Assembly (NCBI GenBank): GCA_036426205.1
Contig: CM071568.1
Span: 305,878,590-305,942,589, forward strand
Direction: 5' to 3'
Source: Ascaphus truei
Taxonomy: Eukaryota > Chordata > Amphibia > Anura > Ascaphidae
DNA length: 64,000 nt
Positions 43,942-54,665 of this stretch are shown in pieces (positions within the stretch are counted from its first letter, which is position 1; each line of letters begins with the position of its first letter). Made by a program: the position numbers and the translations under genes. The notes beneath the pieces are model-generated. The model saw only the letters and a list, made by a program, of their open reading frames with translations, had not been told where the DNA came from and made no database searches.

Positions 43942-46657
43942 TCCATCTGCAGCAGTTTTCACTTCAATGATGCTTACTGTCCGGGGGTTGAGCATGAAAA
44001 TGAGATGGAAAGGCTGCTCAGGAGACCTGGTACCCACCGTACAATTAAAACACTGCCCTCATTCAAAGATGTGGAGGACACACTCAGGTGGAGCGTCTTT
44101 GACAGATCCCCATATGACAGCGGAGCAACACGAAGCTTCCGTAATGTCCTGGAAGGTGAAATACTAATTTTGAATCTTTTTATGTGTTAGAATTAAACCA
44201 TGTTTATGTAAATTATGCAGATATTTTCCCTTGAACATTTTGGAATATGTGGAAACTCACCAATTTCAATCAATGCTAAAAATGTCTGAATGTGTCATGG
44301 ATTTTTTACTTCCATCTAATGTTTCTAAAAGAGAAGAAAACAAGCGCAAAAACTTTGAAAAAATAAAGTAAAGGATACGATAAAGTCCCGAAATGAGGAT
44401 CTCTTTGATGGGTGCCGCTCCGGATGGCAAACGGGTCCGTTCTAAACCACTTGAGTCGTTGAGGAAAAAAGGGGATCCAAGTGCACACAATCTCATCAGA
44501 GTATATAGAGAAGGGGGAAAAAAGAACACACAATAGTGTAATACTGTATAATACAGTTAATTTAGAGAAGGTATTGCACTCACATTTTATGCAGTCAAAC
44601 GGGCATTTCGGTTACTAAGTTTAACCACACTGATGTTGCGGGTTCTCTGTAGACAGGATACCTCCGATATTGCAGATTATCTCCAACGATAGGGTCCGCA
44701 GTGTAGTACAGGGTCACGGTTGACAGGATACTCCCAATGAGACAGATATAAACCAAGAAATAGTGTAATACTGTACAGATGAGTATCAGTAAAATAATAA
44801 GGCAGAGTATAAACTCACATTTTATGTGAAGTTATATAGGCGTGTGGTTGTTCAAAGTAACCAACTTATACAGGTGATACTGGAATGCACATAGAGATTT
44901 CAAAAGAAAAAAAAGAAATAAAGGGAAAGGACGCAGGAAAAAAGAAAATAAATTTAATATAATATATAAAACCAGTAAAGCAATAGGAAATCCTAGAGGA
45001 ACTAAAGGAAGCAAATGAGTCCCAACTCCCAATAAACCCCAGCGATGGCCAACCACCAGGGGACATGGGGACACTTTTCGTCTTAGTAAACTTCTTTTGC
45101 TCATATTGCAAAGGACCTTTGGGACTTTATTTGGAGCATTTAATACCTCCTCCTATCCATGTCCCCTGGTGGTAATATCTGCCATATCGGAGGTATCCTG
45201 TCTACAGAGAACCCGCAATATCTAATGTTTCTACCAGCTCGTACTATACATTGATCAATCAGTTTATCCGTTGTATTCCTTTCCCTATATTACCTTCCTT
45301 AATAAACCTACTGACAGAAATAGGGAGAGCTGGGATCCAGTGACGGGGGTGGGATCAGTAAGTTTGGGACATGATACAAACTGGCTCTTGATGTTTCTGT
45401 GTTCTCTCTTTGCTCAGGTTTCATGAGGGCATCAGATGGGACGACATCAGCTACAACCATGCATAATCAAGTCCACGTGTACATCGGAGGGACCATGAGC
45501 CAAGTCCCAATATCTGCCAATGACCCAATGTTTGTCCTGCACCATTGTTACATTGACAAGTAAGTTTCTGCACAAATCAACTCAGCTGGTTAAACCCTTT
45601 GTAGATAATTTCTCCGGCTGTAGCTGGACGTGTAGAAATGTCCCTCAGCCAGATTTGCCTGAGGGAGGTACAATTGCTGCCATGAGGACAGGAAGAGGAA
45701 GAGGGTAAATATTAGAGGGGAAACCATGTTTCATAAAGAGAAGTGCTAGAACAAGTGGTCACTGCGCTGAAGCGGGAGGGTGACAGAGTTAGGGGAAATG
45801 TGAGGAGGTACAGAAAGAGTTGTGGATTTGTGGAATAACTTTCTAACAGAGGAGGTCGGGGCAAATTCAGTCAGGGAATGATAAACGTATTGTGATAGAC
45901 ATAAGGTTATTCTAAGTATGAAAGGAAGACAAAGGACGGAGATCTGAGGTTTTATACCAGGCAGGAAAATGGCAAATTAGGTGGATCACGTGGTTCTTTT
46001 CTGCTGTCAAATTCTATGTTTCTATGTTTGTTTAGGTGTATGAGTGAAGGTCAGGATTAGGAGCAAGTGAGGATGAAAGGCAGGAAGATAGTAGATTGCA
46101 AGCAGAGGTTTAGATGAGAATAGAGACAGTTCGAGTGAACAGCCGGTTATTTGAAGTTTAAAGAGTTTACATTAGGTAAAATAGTAGAGTAAGAGAGGGC
46201 ATGTGTCTGGTTAAAGTATAGAGTGTTGGTTGGAGAGCAGGTTGGTAGAGACGGTAAGTGGAGAGCGAGTTGGTAGAAAACAGGCAGGTAGAGAGCGGGT
46301 TATTGGAGGGTAAATTGGTGGAGAGCAGGGAGATGGAACGTGGGAAAATGGTTGATAGGTTTGTGGAGAATAGGCTGGTGGAGAGAGGGTTGGTGGAGAG
46401 TTGATTAGTAGAGAATATTGTATTTATTTGGCACATATAGCAAGACAGATCTGTTATCTTTCCCTTTCTGTTACAGGATTTTTGAGTTATGGATAACCAA
46501 ATATAATGGAAATCCTACTTCATATCCTAATAATGATCAGCCTGGACAAGGCCCCAAAGAGTGCTGCACCCCATACTTCCCATGTTTTTGGAACAAAGAT
46601 CTCCTACGGAAGTCAACAGATCTTGGATACAAATATTCAATATATCAGAGAAGTTAA
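43942..46657 (+). CDS. Tyrosinase-family copper oxidase (three exons, 5' exon not found)
   Basis: Tyrosinases oxidise monophenols and diphenols at a binuclear copper site (CuA, CuB). Three exons splice in frame. Exon 43942-44155 (acceptor CTGTTCCTCAG, donor GTGAAAT) encodes LLRRPGTHRTIKTLPSFKDVE and SFRNVLEG. Exon 45418-45559 (donor GTAAGT) has CuB: MHNQVHVYIGGTMSQVPISA, NDPMFVLHHC, with the three His kept. Exon 46477-46657 gives IFELWITKYNG and DLGYKYSIYQRS, then TAA. Lengths (214, 142, about 180 bp) and phases (0-1, 1-2, 2-) fit vertebrate TYR exons 2-4. No exon 1 (signal peptide, CuA) or exon 5 (membrane anchor) was found. AATAAA signals at 46734 and 47028 suggest the stop is real, so the product may lack an anchor. 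GTTAAA at 46653 could be a weak donor to an unseen exon 5. A TYR-like paralogue is more likely than TYR itself. Confidence 0.85.
44300..45235. repeat. PLE-module fragments and a 35-bp perfect inverted repeat in tyrosinase-like intron 2
   Basis: 44636-44670 and 45184-45218 are perfect inverted copies (TTGCGGGTTCTCTGTAGACA plus 15 more bases). A second pair, CCACCAGGGGACATGG at 45053 and CCATGTCCCCTGGTGG at 45158, lies inside. Minus-strand phrases such as TAACCGAAATGCCCG then AAAATGTGAGTG recall PLE modules. Confidence 0.6.
46195..46415. repeat. Diverged tandem repeat (GGAGAGCRGGTTGGT)
   Basis: A dozen imperfect 14-20 bp units in tyrosinase-like intron 3. The minus ORF over it (LSTNLPS repeats) is an artefact. 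Confidence 0.65.
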
Positions 46658-46733
46658 AAGAGCGACAAGTACAGCAGCCAGAGGAAGTACAGCAGCCAGA
46701 GAAAGTACAGCAGGGATACTAGAGTTTAAAGCT

Positions 46734-47033
46734 AATAAATTGGTCTGCTAGGGAGATTACAGCTATTGCACCAACCTGTAGCGACGTCTCATTTTCTTCT
46801 ATCTCCTTTAACTTTTGGTGCTCACCTGCCTCCTGTTCCCACTTAATCCTGTGCTGGGAAGATAGCAGCGACACGCAGTCTCCAGTCTCGGCAGGCTATG
46901 CATTCTGGGTGCGACTTTGCTCTGCTCAGCGGTGACTGACAGTCCTGCTAATCATGCATTGTCCTAAAGAAGGGAGGCGTTAGCAAGAGATTTACCCTAC
47001 AAAAAGCTTTGATCCCGCTCTGCATTTAATAAA
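46734..47033 (+). terminator. Polyadenylation signals of the tyrosinase-like gene
   Basis: AATAAA at 46734-46739 and again at 47028-47033, 77 and 371 bp after the TAA. This supports a terminal exon ending here. Confidence 0.45.
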
Positions 47034-47339
47034 GCTGCAAATATTCCTATTCATATCGGTTTTCTATAGAATTGACTTTCTGAACGCTCAGAAAAATAAA
47101 ATATTTCACTCTGACTTATGTTATGTCTGCATTTGTGACTAAATATATTTCCTGAATGTTTAATGGTGCACATACAAGGACATGAGATGCACAATGTGTT
47201 TTCAGTTAAACATTCTGGGCCTTATTTACAAGCGCACATAGAATCACACGCGCTGAGTCCAGGCATACGATAGGTAACTTTAGTGAGGGTCCCTCCTGCT
47301 GCTCCAAATCCTCCCGCGATCAATGGGGCAATACTTGGA

Positions 47340-47650
47340 AAATGAAAACAAGAAGTAGCGCAACGAAGGGACGGGTAAGTATATACGTCATTTATATAGA
47401 GATCTAGCAAAATATATAAAACTCACATAAAGTATAAGGTACATCAGCACAGCCGCTTTAACATCATAACAAAACGCAGTGCCTGGCAGGTAATCTTCCA
47501 ACCTCCTAGCAAGGAAAGTCCTGCAGACGCCAGCTCCTATCAGGGCAGCTGATCGGCAGCCAAATGAAGGCAACAGTGGTGACGTAGCAGTGGGAGGTTG
47601 AAACAGCCTCTACGCGTTTCGCATCATAATCTTCGTCAGGGGGTAGTTCA
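47340..47650 (-). mobile_element. PLE 3' terminal module with hammerhead-like core
   Basis: On the minus strand CTGACGA (47639-47633) and GAAAC (47620-47616) exactly match the hammerhead conserved blocks and flank a weak 12-nt helix (AGATTATGATGC). GC-rich DNA follows, then TTATGTGAGTTTT and CGTTGCGCTACTTCTTG near 47345. It is downstream of PLE endonuclease sequence on the same strand, in the position expected for a PLE terminal repeat. Confidence 0.55.
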
Positions 47651-47879
47651 TAAAACCCATCAGGCAGCCAGATAAAGGCAATCAAACTAATAACAATCAA
47701 GCAATGACATACTGTATAAATACATCAAACATATAATAAAGAAACACACAATTAAAAACAACAATTAATTATAAACAACAACCCTCAAAACAAAAAAATA
47801 TAAAAAAAACACACAAAGCATACAACAGTATGAAAAGTAACAAACAAAAATTCTGGATAAAAATAGAGCACGTATTATT

Positions 47880-48490
47880 TAAGAAAGAGACCTAGCTCGA
47901 CCATTTCATTTAAACCCAAAGGCGTTTTACTCTGACAAGTAAAAATCCCGAATTGTTCCCTTTGTTATAATTTAAGGTCACGATTACCACCTCTAGGGTC
48001 AACATACAGAAACCAATTCCAGACCCCTAAAGCATAAACGATCAGGAAACCCATCATGTTTATAACAACATGTTGTACTAGCCCGTGTCGTTTTCTACCC
48101 TAACTAATATGACGGGTGGCATTTACTTGTTCACCCATGCGGGTCTTTAGGGCTCTTATAGTTTTCCCAATATATTGTAATCTGCATGAGCATTTAATAA
48201 CATAAACGACAAAGCTAGATCGGCAATTAATGACACTAGAAATGCTGTAATCTTTACCCGAGGTGGGTGCTGTCACCACCTTATCATGCGCCATATATTT
48301 ACACATGACACAATCCCACATATACAATTACCCACTGGTCTTGAAAGAAATCCAATCAGCTGATTTTGGGTTCTAGACATTTTACGGGCACTAGGGGACA
48401 ACATATTCTTAAGGGTTTGGGTTTTCCTAACGATCACTTGGGGTTTGTCCATCAGGTTCCCCCTAAGACCTGGGTCCATCTGGAGCAAAC
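47880..48490 (-). pseudogene. Penelope-like element GIY-YIG endonuclease, frameshifted
   Basis: Two minus-strand frames together give DKPQVIVRKTQTLKNMLSPS, then YMWDCVMCKYM (CxxC), SSFVVYVIKCSCRLQYIGKT with IRALKTRMGEQVNATRHIS. Further frames give RGGNRDLKLLQREQFG and SKTPLGLNEMVELGLFLK before the end near 47885. The GIY-YIG core is well preserved (VVYVIKC, YIGKT, Arg in LKTRM). The lineage differs from the 9.1/54.7-kb and 23.8-kb copies. Several frameshifts make it inactive. Confidence 0.85.
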
Positions 48491-48539
48491 CCCAATTTTA
48501 ATTGATGATCCCCTTATTATGAGAATCCTGTCCACAGGA

Positions 48540-48812
48540 ATTGCTAATGAACATAGGTTACATAGTTACATAGTAGATAAGGTAGAAAAAAGACATGCGT
48601 CCATCAAGCTCAACCTATATTATATTTAGACAATAGATACTGTATCCTATATCCGTACTTACAGTATATTAATCCAGGGAAGGCAAACAAAAAAATCCAA
48701 TGATATCTCATAAGGGGAAAAATACATTCCTTCCTGACTCCAATAATTGGAAATCAGATTACTCCCTGGATCAACATCCTTCCCATGTTTACTTATTTGG
48801 AATATCCATGTT
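48540..48812. repeat. Dispersed anuran-type repeat (GTTACATAGTTACATAGTAG)
   Basis: AGGTTACATAGTTACATAGT then AAAGACATGCGTCCATCAAG and CAACATCCTTCCCATGT form a unit that I recognise as an abundant amphibian interspersed repeat. The class (LINE 3' end or SINE) is uncertain. Confidence 0.5.
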
Positions 48813-48814
48813 AG

Positions 48815-49035
48815 CACACAATACCCCCCTGCCCCACAACAAACACACACACACACACACATAGACACAATACCCCTACTTCCTCACAATACATACACAC
48901 ACACACAATCCCTCCTCCCCCACAATATACACACACAATACCTCCCTGCCCCATAATACACACACACATCCAATACCCTCTTTGCCCACAATACACAGAT
49001 ACACACAATACCCCCTTCCCCACAATAGCACCACT
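48815..49035. repeat. (CA)n with CAATACCCCCCTGCCCCACAA units
   Basis: Alternating ACACACAC and AATACCTCCCTGCCCCA units of about 35 bp. Confidence 0.85.
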
Positions 49036-49089
49036 GTAACTGCAGTCATCTCTCCTGCTGACAGTAAGGCCTGGTAAGTTATGGGCATG

Positions 49090-49790
49090 CCAGCAGTAAT
49101 TATGGAGGTTTGCCCTCACACCCTGGTGAGGTGCCCTATGTATGGATGGGAGTGGTCACAGGCTCTGACTCCCTGGTTGGTGATGTCAGAGTTGTGTCAG
49201 CCCCCAGAGGATACATAAGGCACAGCACTGAGCAAAAGTTAGTTCTTTCTAGTCTAGAAGTTGTCAGAGGAAGATCAGAGATAGGGCATTATAAGGACTA
49301 TGAGACTGTGACCAGGGACCTGGCACAGGTGCAGTATCCCTGCGGGGATAGGGAATCCCCAAATTAGGAGGACACACCTTTCAAAGGGAAGTACGGTGAA
49401 CAATGGAGGGCTGAATACACCCCATTGTGGAGGGCAGCTGGCCCACCGTACAAATAAAGCATGTCCCTGATTAACAACACTCTCGTGTGCAAGTGTGGAG
49501 TTATTGCACGGAGAGGGGCACCACAGAGGAGTTCCTCGCCAGGACCATCCCCGAGTGACCGAAGGGACCCTAATGAGGGGGAGGCGCTGCACTGGATCTA
49601 GGTAGGACTCATCACACTACCTCAGCTGCCTGTCTGAGTTGGCGCATCCCCATACACCATCATGCGGTAGACTCAGGAGTCCTGTAGCCAACAGGTGCAC
49701 CACCAGACACTACACCGTAATGGGGACTGGTTAGACCACAGGGGCCAATCTAAGATTGGGGGGGTCAGGCCGGTTCACAAAAAACGTTAC
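49090..49790 (+). mobile_element. LTR-type element, family B (plus orientation)
   Basis: LTR-like layout with ACAAATAAAGCATG near 49449, an end before GAGGCGCTGCACTGG (about 49580), then GCCAACAGGTGCACCAC and GGTTAGACCACAGGGGCCAA and GGTCAGGCCGGTTCA at 49730-49775. The last two blocks are shared with 21470-21540 (inverted). No protein domains. Confidence 0.45.
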
Positions 49791-50270
49791 ACATACAATC
49801 TTACACAATTACACGGGATAAAAAACTTACTGGGAAGGGCAAACAAAATACAAAGTCCACTGAACGAAACAAAGTCTCTGAGGCACCCCTGCACTTGTGC
49901 AAGTGGGTGCACAAAATGATTTGTGTCCGTTCTTGGCTAGGGGCGCAACTTGCCACCCCTATATCTTTGCAGGAAGGAAAACGTTTGTTCAATCCTTGCA
50001 GATATCGTTTGGGAATTGCCAGCTCTAACGAAATCCAGTAAAGGGAGACGATCCTTGGCCACGTCGAAATTAACCCCTTACACTCTGGACTGCAGACACT
50101 GGAACTTCATGCGCTTGTGTACTATCCAACACACGTGTCATCATTTATAATCATGTGACTAATTAGTTTGCCTATTTAAACGATAGAAGGAGGCACTTAC
50201 CTTCCACGGTGAAATTGATGCGGCACCAGATAGCGCTTTTCTGTTGTTTTGTGCGAGGAGGAGGAGGGAG
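49791..50270. other. Upstream region of the Harbinger transposase; no gene seen
   Basis: No TIR could be fixed. Confidence 0.4.
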
Positions 50271-50278
50271 ATTATGTT

Positions 50279-50368
50279 GGAGAGGAGAGAGAGGAGAGAG
50301 AGGAGAGAGAGGAGAGAGAGGAGAGAGAGGAGAGAGAGGAGAGAGAGGAGAGAGAGGAGAGAGAGGGA
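50279..50368 (+). repeat. 9-bp coding repeat (GAGAGAGGA)n
   Basis: About ten 9-bp units in frame with the transposase start, coding (ERR)n. It adds roughly 30 charged residues to the N-terminus. Confidence 0.9.
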
Positions 50369-51010
50369 GATCCGTGTTGTGAGACGCATAGCACCCCGCA
50401 ATTTTAGGCAAAGAACCTCCCTAGAGGGCTTGACTGAGGACGAGGTTATCAGCTGCTACAGATTGAGCTCAGCGGCTATCTTGGAACTGTATGAAGTTTT
50501 AAGAGAAGATTTAGAGCCGACAGGAATCATGCAGTGCATGGCCTTGTTAAAATGCTGAGCTCCTTACATTTTCTTGCTTCGGGCTCATTTCAGACAACTG
50601 TGGGCATAGTAGGCGGGGTTTCGCAGTCGGCATTCTCGTGGACCTTTAGCCAGTTTCTACAGTATGTGCACTGACTCGACGAGCTAGTGATTATATACAT
50701 TTTCCTAGCGAGCAGATAGAGTGACAGGCACTGAAGACTGCATTTTATAATGTAGCTGGGCTACCCAATGTGATGGGTGCTATAGATTGCACACATGTTG
50801 CGCTGACCCCGCTACGTAAAGAGGAGAGGGATTTTAGGAACAGGAAACATTACCACTCGCTCAATGTGCAGGTCGTATGTGACGCATACATGAAAATTCC
50901 GAGTGTGGTAGCCCACTTCCCAGGTGCCTGCCACGATTCACATATTCTCAAGAACTCATTAGTGTTCCGTAAATTTGAAGTGGGGGATTTCGAGGATGGT
51001 TGGCTATTGG

Positions 51011-51276
51011 GTCAGTCAATGTTACAGAAACTGCACTTTCAACTACATTTAATGTAAAGTTTAATGTTTCATTATGTGTTGCTAATATTGTAAGTAACCA
51101 CAAATACTTCACTTTTGTGAATTTCTATATCTAATCCATGTCATGCCGCGTCATCTTAGATAAGGAGGATTTCATTGTTAGGGCATGTGTTGTATATTAT
51201 TCACTGTCGTATTATGAAATGGCAATACACAATGTTTTGAATATTGTTACATATTTTAACCTTTTTGTCATTATAG
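51011..51276 (+). other. Intron of the Harbinger transposase
   Basis: Donor G|GTCAGT and acceptor TTTTTGTCATTATAG|GC. Removal joins TGG CTA TTG G to GC GAC TCA, restoring the family's WLLGDSGYG. Confidence 0.75.
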
Positions 51277-51555
51277 GCGACTCAGGATATGGAAGCCGAC
51301 CTTGGCTTCTGACCCCACTGGGTAATACTCAAACCCCTGTAGAGGAACGATATAATGCTGCACACATATCCACACGCTCGGTGATCGAGAGGACATTTGG
51401 AGTGTTGAAAAGTTGTTTTAGGTGTCTTGATAGATCTGGTGGTGCGCTCCAGGATTCGCCAGCGAAGGTTGGTGACATAGTGATTTGTTGTTGCATTCTG
51501 CACAACATTGCCCTACGTCACAATCTTCAAGGCAATATTCGTGATGATTTATAGG

Positions 51556-52864
51556 AGAATCCTCTCGTGCCTCTTGCAGGGGTTAGGGACCATACAGCCA
51601 GTGGGGTGGACACTCGCAGGACGTTAATAGCGAATTTTTTCACATGTAAATTTTTCAAATACATATAATCTAATCTGTAATCATCTCATTATGTGTGTTA
51701 CATTGCATTGTGTGTATGTAATCTTAGGATACTGCTCTCTCCAAAGAACTGCACATTTTATAGTGAATGATCAGAACTTCGTCTGGCTACGGTATGTGAA
51801 TTTTTCACACCTTTATTCTTGTATTAATCATGTTTGAAACCAACTATACAATGTGTGCATCGTTAAATGCAGAATGTTGTGTATTAAGTTAAGAGATAAT
51901 GCTGTATTGAGTACTCTGCATAGTGTTATCTTACAACTGAACAACTGTAAATGATTATATCTCTTTTATGGGTCATACTTTCAACATCATGATAAACTTA
52001 GAAAGAATTAATGGTGTTCTTAAATATTTAGACAATTGTTATGCTTCACATTCCTTACTTAATATTATTATTGTCACGTATGTAACTATAACTACATACA
52101 TAATTGGAGTGTCTGCATGACTATAAGCAGATGAGATGTTGATATCTTCTATCATTAACCTGGCATGTATCCCTATCATAAGTAATATTTGTAATTTAAA
52201 TCCACACATTTCTATATTAATCTTTCATGTTAATGTTTCGTACAATTAGTCATATAGAACTTTTAACAATACATTCTTTTAACTAGAAGTACATGTGTGT
52301 TTCTTCAGGCGACAAATTAAAAAATTGATTGTATTATTTGAGTGATGTCAGTGTAATCAGCGTCACATTGTTAAAAATGGAGAACTAAGACAAGATGTAA
52401 TGTCAAAGTTTATTGTAATGTTTACACACATTTCAACTTAGTCTCAAATACCCTAACATCTATATTCATTATTTGAAGAAAATTCTATAATCTATGATTA
52501 GCAACGATATATAAAAGTGTGCATGTTCAGTTTGAAGTATCATAGCATGAGTGGCCATGATGGGAAAGCTCTCAGTTGCATTCACATTATCTTCAGTCTT
52601 GAACGGAGCTGTGAACATCTGTTAAAAAGGAGATATATAATATTAATAATAAAGTTATTGGTTACATACAAACTTAATGATGCATCTAAACACACGGTTT
52701 ATATACTGTACCTATGTACTACACGTGAAGCATTTAGTTAACAACATTTAGGCTAAAAAAAACAAAAAAATGCCTACTGCATCAAAACAATATATTTAGG
52801 TCAATAAACATTATTAACCATATTGGCACACATATATATATATATCAACCACGTTACATTATAG
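51556..52864. other. AT-rich 3' flank, no gene seen
   Basis: Low-complexity AT-rich DNA, possibly the interior of the Harbinger element. (TA)n at about 52830. Confidence 0.45.
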
Positions 52865-53345
52865 TTATGCTCAAAAGGAAAAAAGAGGAGAGAGCGCACG
52901 CCCATAGCGTATAAAAGTATTTAATGAGGGGGAGGGGGGAGAGAGGGGGGTAAAAAACGCACTTACAAAAATGCAATAAAATCAAGCATATGTGATATAT
53001 AATAATCACCACCATCCGGTTTTTCTCTAGACTCTTGGGGCAGTCCCAGGCTCCGTTGGTATGGGAGCAACGTCACAGCAGATTCCCAGGACTGGTAGCA
53101 CCATCCGGTTAGACTGTAGACTTTTGGGGCCGTCCCAGGCTCCGTTGGCAGTGGAGCAGAGTCCCAGCAAATTCACAAGGCAGGTGTGCTGTATAATGGT
53201 CCAAGAAAGAGGTCCCGTAATAGTGGTGCCTATAGCACTCGCGCCTGGATCAATACGCTCCAGCGCTTCGTGTAGACTCCAATGTCTTGTGCGTCTGACG
53301 TCACGACGCTCCCTGACGCGTTTCGTCAGTCACGGCTAACTTTCT
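52865..53345 (-). mobile_element. PLE 3' terminal module
   Basis: Minus strand: CCTTTGAGAAAGTTAGCC, GTGACTGACGAAACGCGTCA, GC-rich DNA with a 70-bp internal tandem phrase (CCAACGGAGCCTGGGAC twice), TTTTTGTAAGTGCG, TACTTTTATACGCTATGGGC and a pyrimidine-rich end. The block order matches 55960-55455. It closes the PLE whose endonuclease is at 54.67-55.24 kb. Confidence 0.6.
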
Positions 53346-54665
53346 CAAAGGGATAACATGAGAGGGGGAGGTCCGGTATTATATATACACAACCTCATGA
53401 TGGTAATTAAAGGAAGTCACCTCCCCTACTCAGCTGCAATCGTTTTTTATGCTACTACACACTTATACACACCCATTTAGACATAATACAGTTAATTAAC
53501 CCTTAAAAGGATTGGAGGAGATGGTTGGAAGAAGAGCAAAAATCTTTTTAAAAAATACACTCTAATGTTCATTAAGACAGAAAAGATCCGAGAAAATCCT
53601 AAAGGGATCATACCAAAATGGAAGTAAAGAATAAAAAATATAATATATAATATAATAAAAATAATAATAATAATAATGATAATAATAATAATTAAAGCAT
53701 TCAGCCTGCATGTGCTTCAAAACCTGATTGACCAATAGTATATAAATTTATATAAGGGATATGTTGTAATTATCCACAGGGTGCATCAGTTAATTAATAC
53801 TTGAGCACACCTAGTATATAGAAGGAATGACTCACATACAGGCTAATACTATACATGTATATTTAAAAACTACAAAACAAGAGATACATAACATCATATA
53901 TATTATATAAATAAAATGCAATAGTGTGTACATATATAATCAAGTACAATTATATTACCCTTAACAGGTGTGTAGATATTTTAAAATTGAATATAGACAA
54001 TATCTCATTTGATCCTATCAGGAAAAAACTGATCAGATTAGGGATATTTTGAACCATCAGTCTGGAGTCTGTATGCCACAAACAAAGCCAGGACCCGGGG
54101 AACTAATTTGTTTGTGAGAGCATATTGTGATTAATTATATTGTTAAATTATGTGAAAAAAGAATATTATTATAATAACACATATAAAAAGATATGTGTAT
54201 AAAAAAAATATACAGTGTATGTGTAAAAGAAAACTTTACCATTTATCTCATTCGCCAATGATTACTACCCGGGCCCTAAATGGCCAAACTAAATTAAGTG
54301 CCTATTCAAGTGAATATTAATTTTAATTCTAATTTTATTTTAATTTAAATATATATGAAGGCTATATAATAGTGTAATAGTGTATGTGAAGATAGATACC
54401 TAATACCATATATAAAATATTAAACCCTAGGATGATTTTATTTCTAATAAAACCACATAAACGTGCAAATAAAAATTCATAAATACATCCATTATTCAGA
54501 CGGGAGGAAGATAGAATGGGGGTGGGGGGAAGAGTGGGGAGTGGGGGGGGGGTGGAGTGGAGGGAATGAAGGGGGGGGAGGGGAGGTAAATCTCTGGAGG
54601 AGATCCATACAAAAGATGGACTGAGAAGCAGAGGAGGAGAACAGGAAGAGACATCCACGGAGTGA
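53346..54665 (-). other. PLE 3' untranslated region
   Basis: AT-rich non-coding DNA following the endonuclease stop, with a G-rich patch at 54515-54595 (plus strand) and (AAT)n near 53660. No ORF. Confidence 0.45.

Larger units (their letters stand above)
50274..51555 (+). pseudogene. PIF/Harbinger DDE transposase with one intron, frameshifted
   Basis: ATG at 50274 starts an Arg/Glu repeat, then RNFRQRTSLEGLTEDEVISC and RLSSAAILELYEVLREDLEP, the usual N-terminus (compare HARBI1). A shift near 50550 breaks the frame; the next block reads VGGVSQSAFSWTFSQFLQ. From 50770: GAIDCTHVALTPL (first Asp), FRNRKHYHSLNVQVVCDA, ACHDSHILKNS. A 266-bp intron (51011 GTCAGT to 51276 TTATAG) joins LLG to DSGYGSRPWLLTPL (second Asp), then STRSVIERTFGVLKSCFRCL (Glu), ending at a stop at 51553. 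All three catalytic acids are present. At least one frameshift makes this a recently dead copy. It cuts and pastes DNA, normally with a Myb/SANT-like partner. Confidence 0.88.

Noticed and set aside
48800..49119. 102-codon Cys/Val/Gly-rich minus ORF
   Set aside because: Translation of a (CA)n-rich repeat.
50279..50368. (GAGAGAGGA)n as a purely non-coding microsatellite
   Set aside because: It is in frame with the Harbinger transposase N-terminus from ATG 50274 and is more likely coding, at least ancestrally.
53300..53340. CTGACGAAACGCGTCAG at 53.3 kb (and similar at 15.96 and 17.83 kb) as complete hammerheads
   Set aside because: The stem between CTGACGA and GAAAC is absent, leaving a simple palindrome. 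Kept only as module landmarks, not as ribozyme calls.
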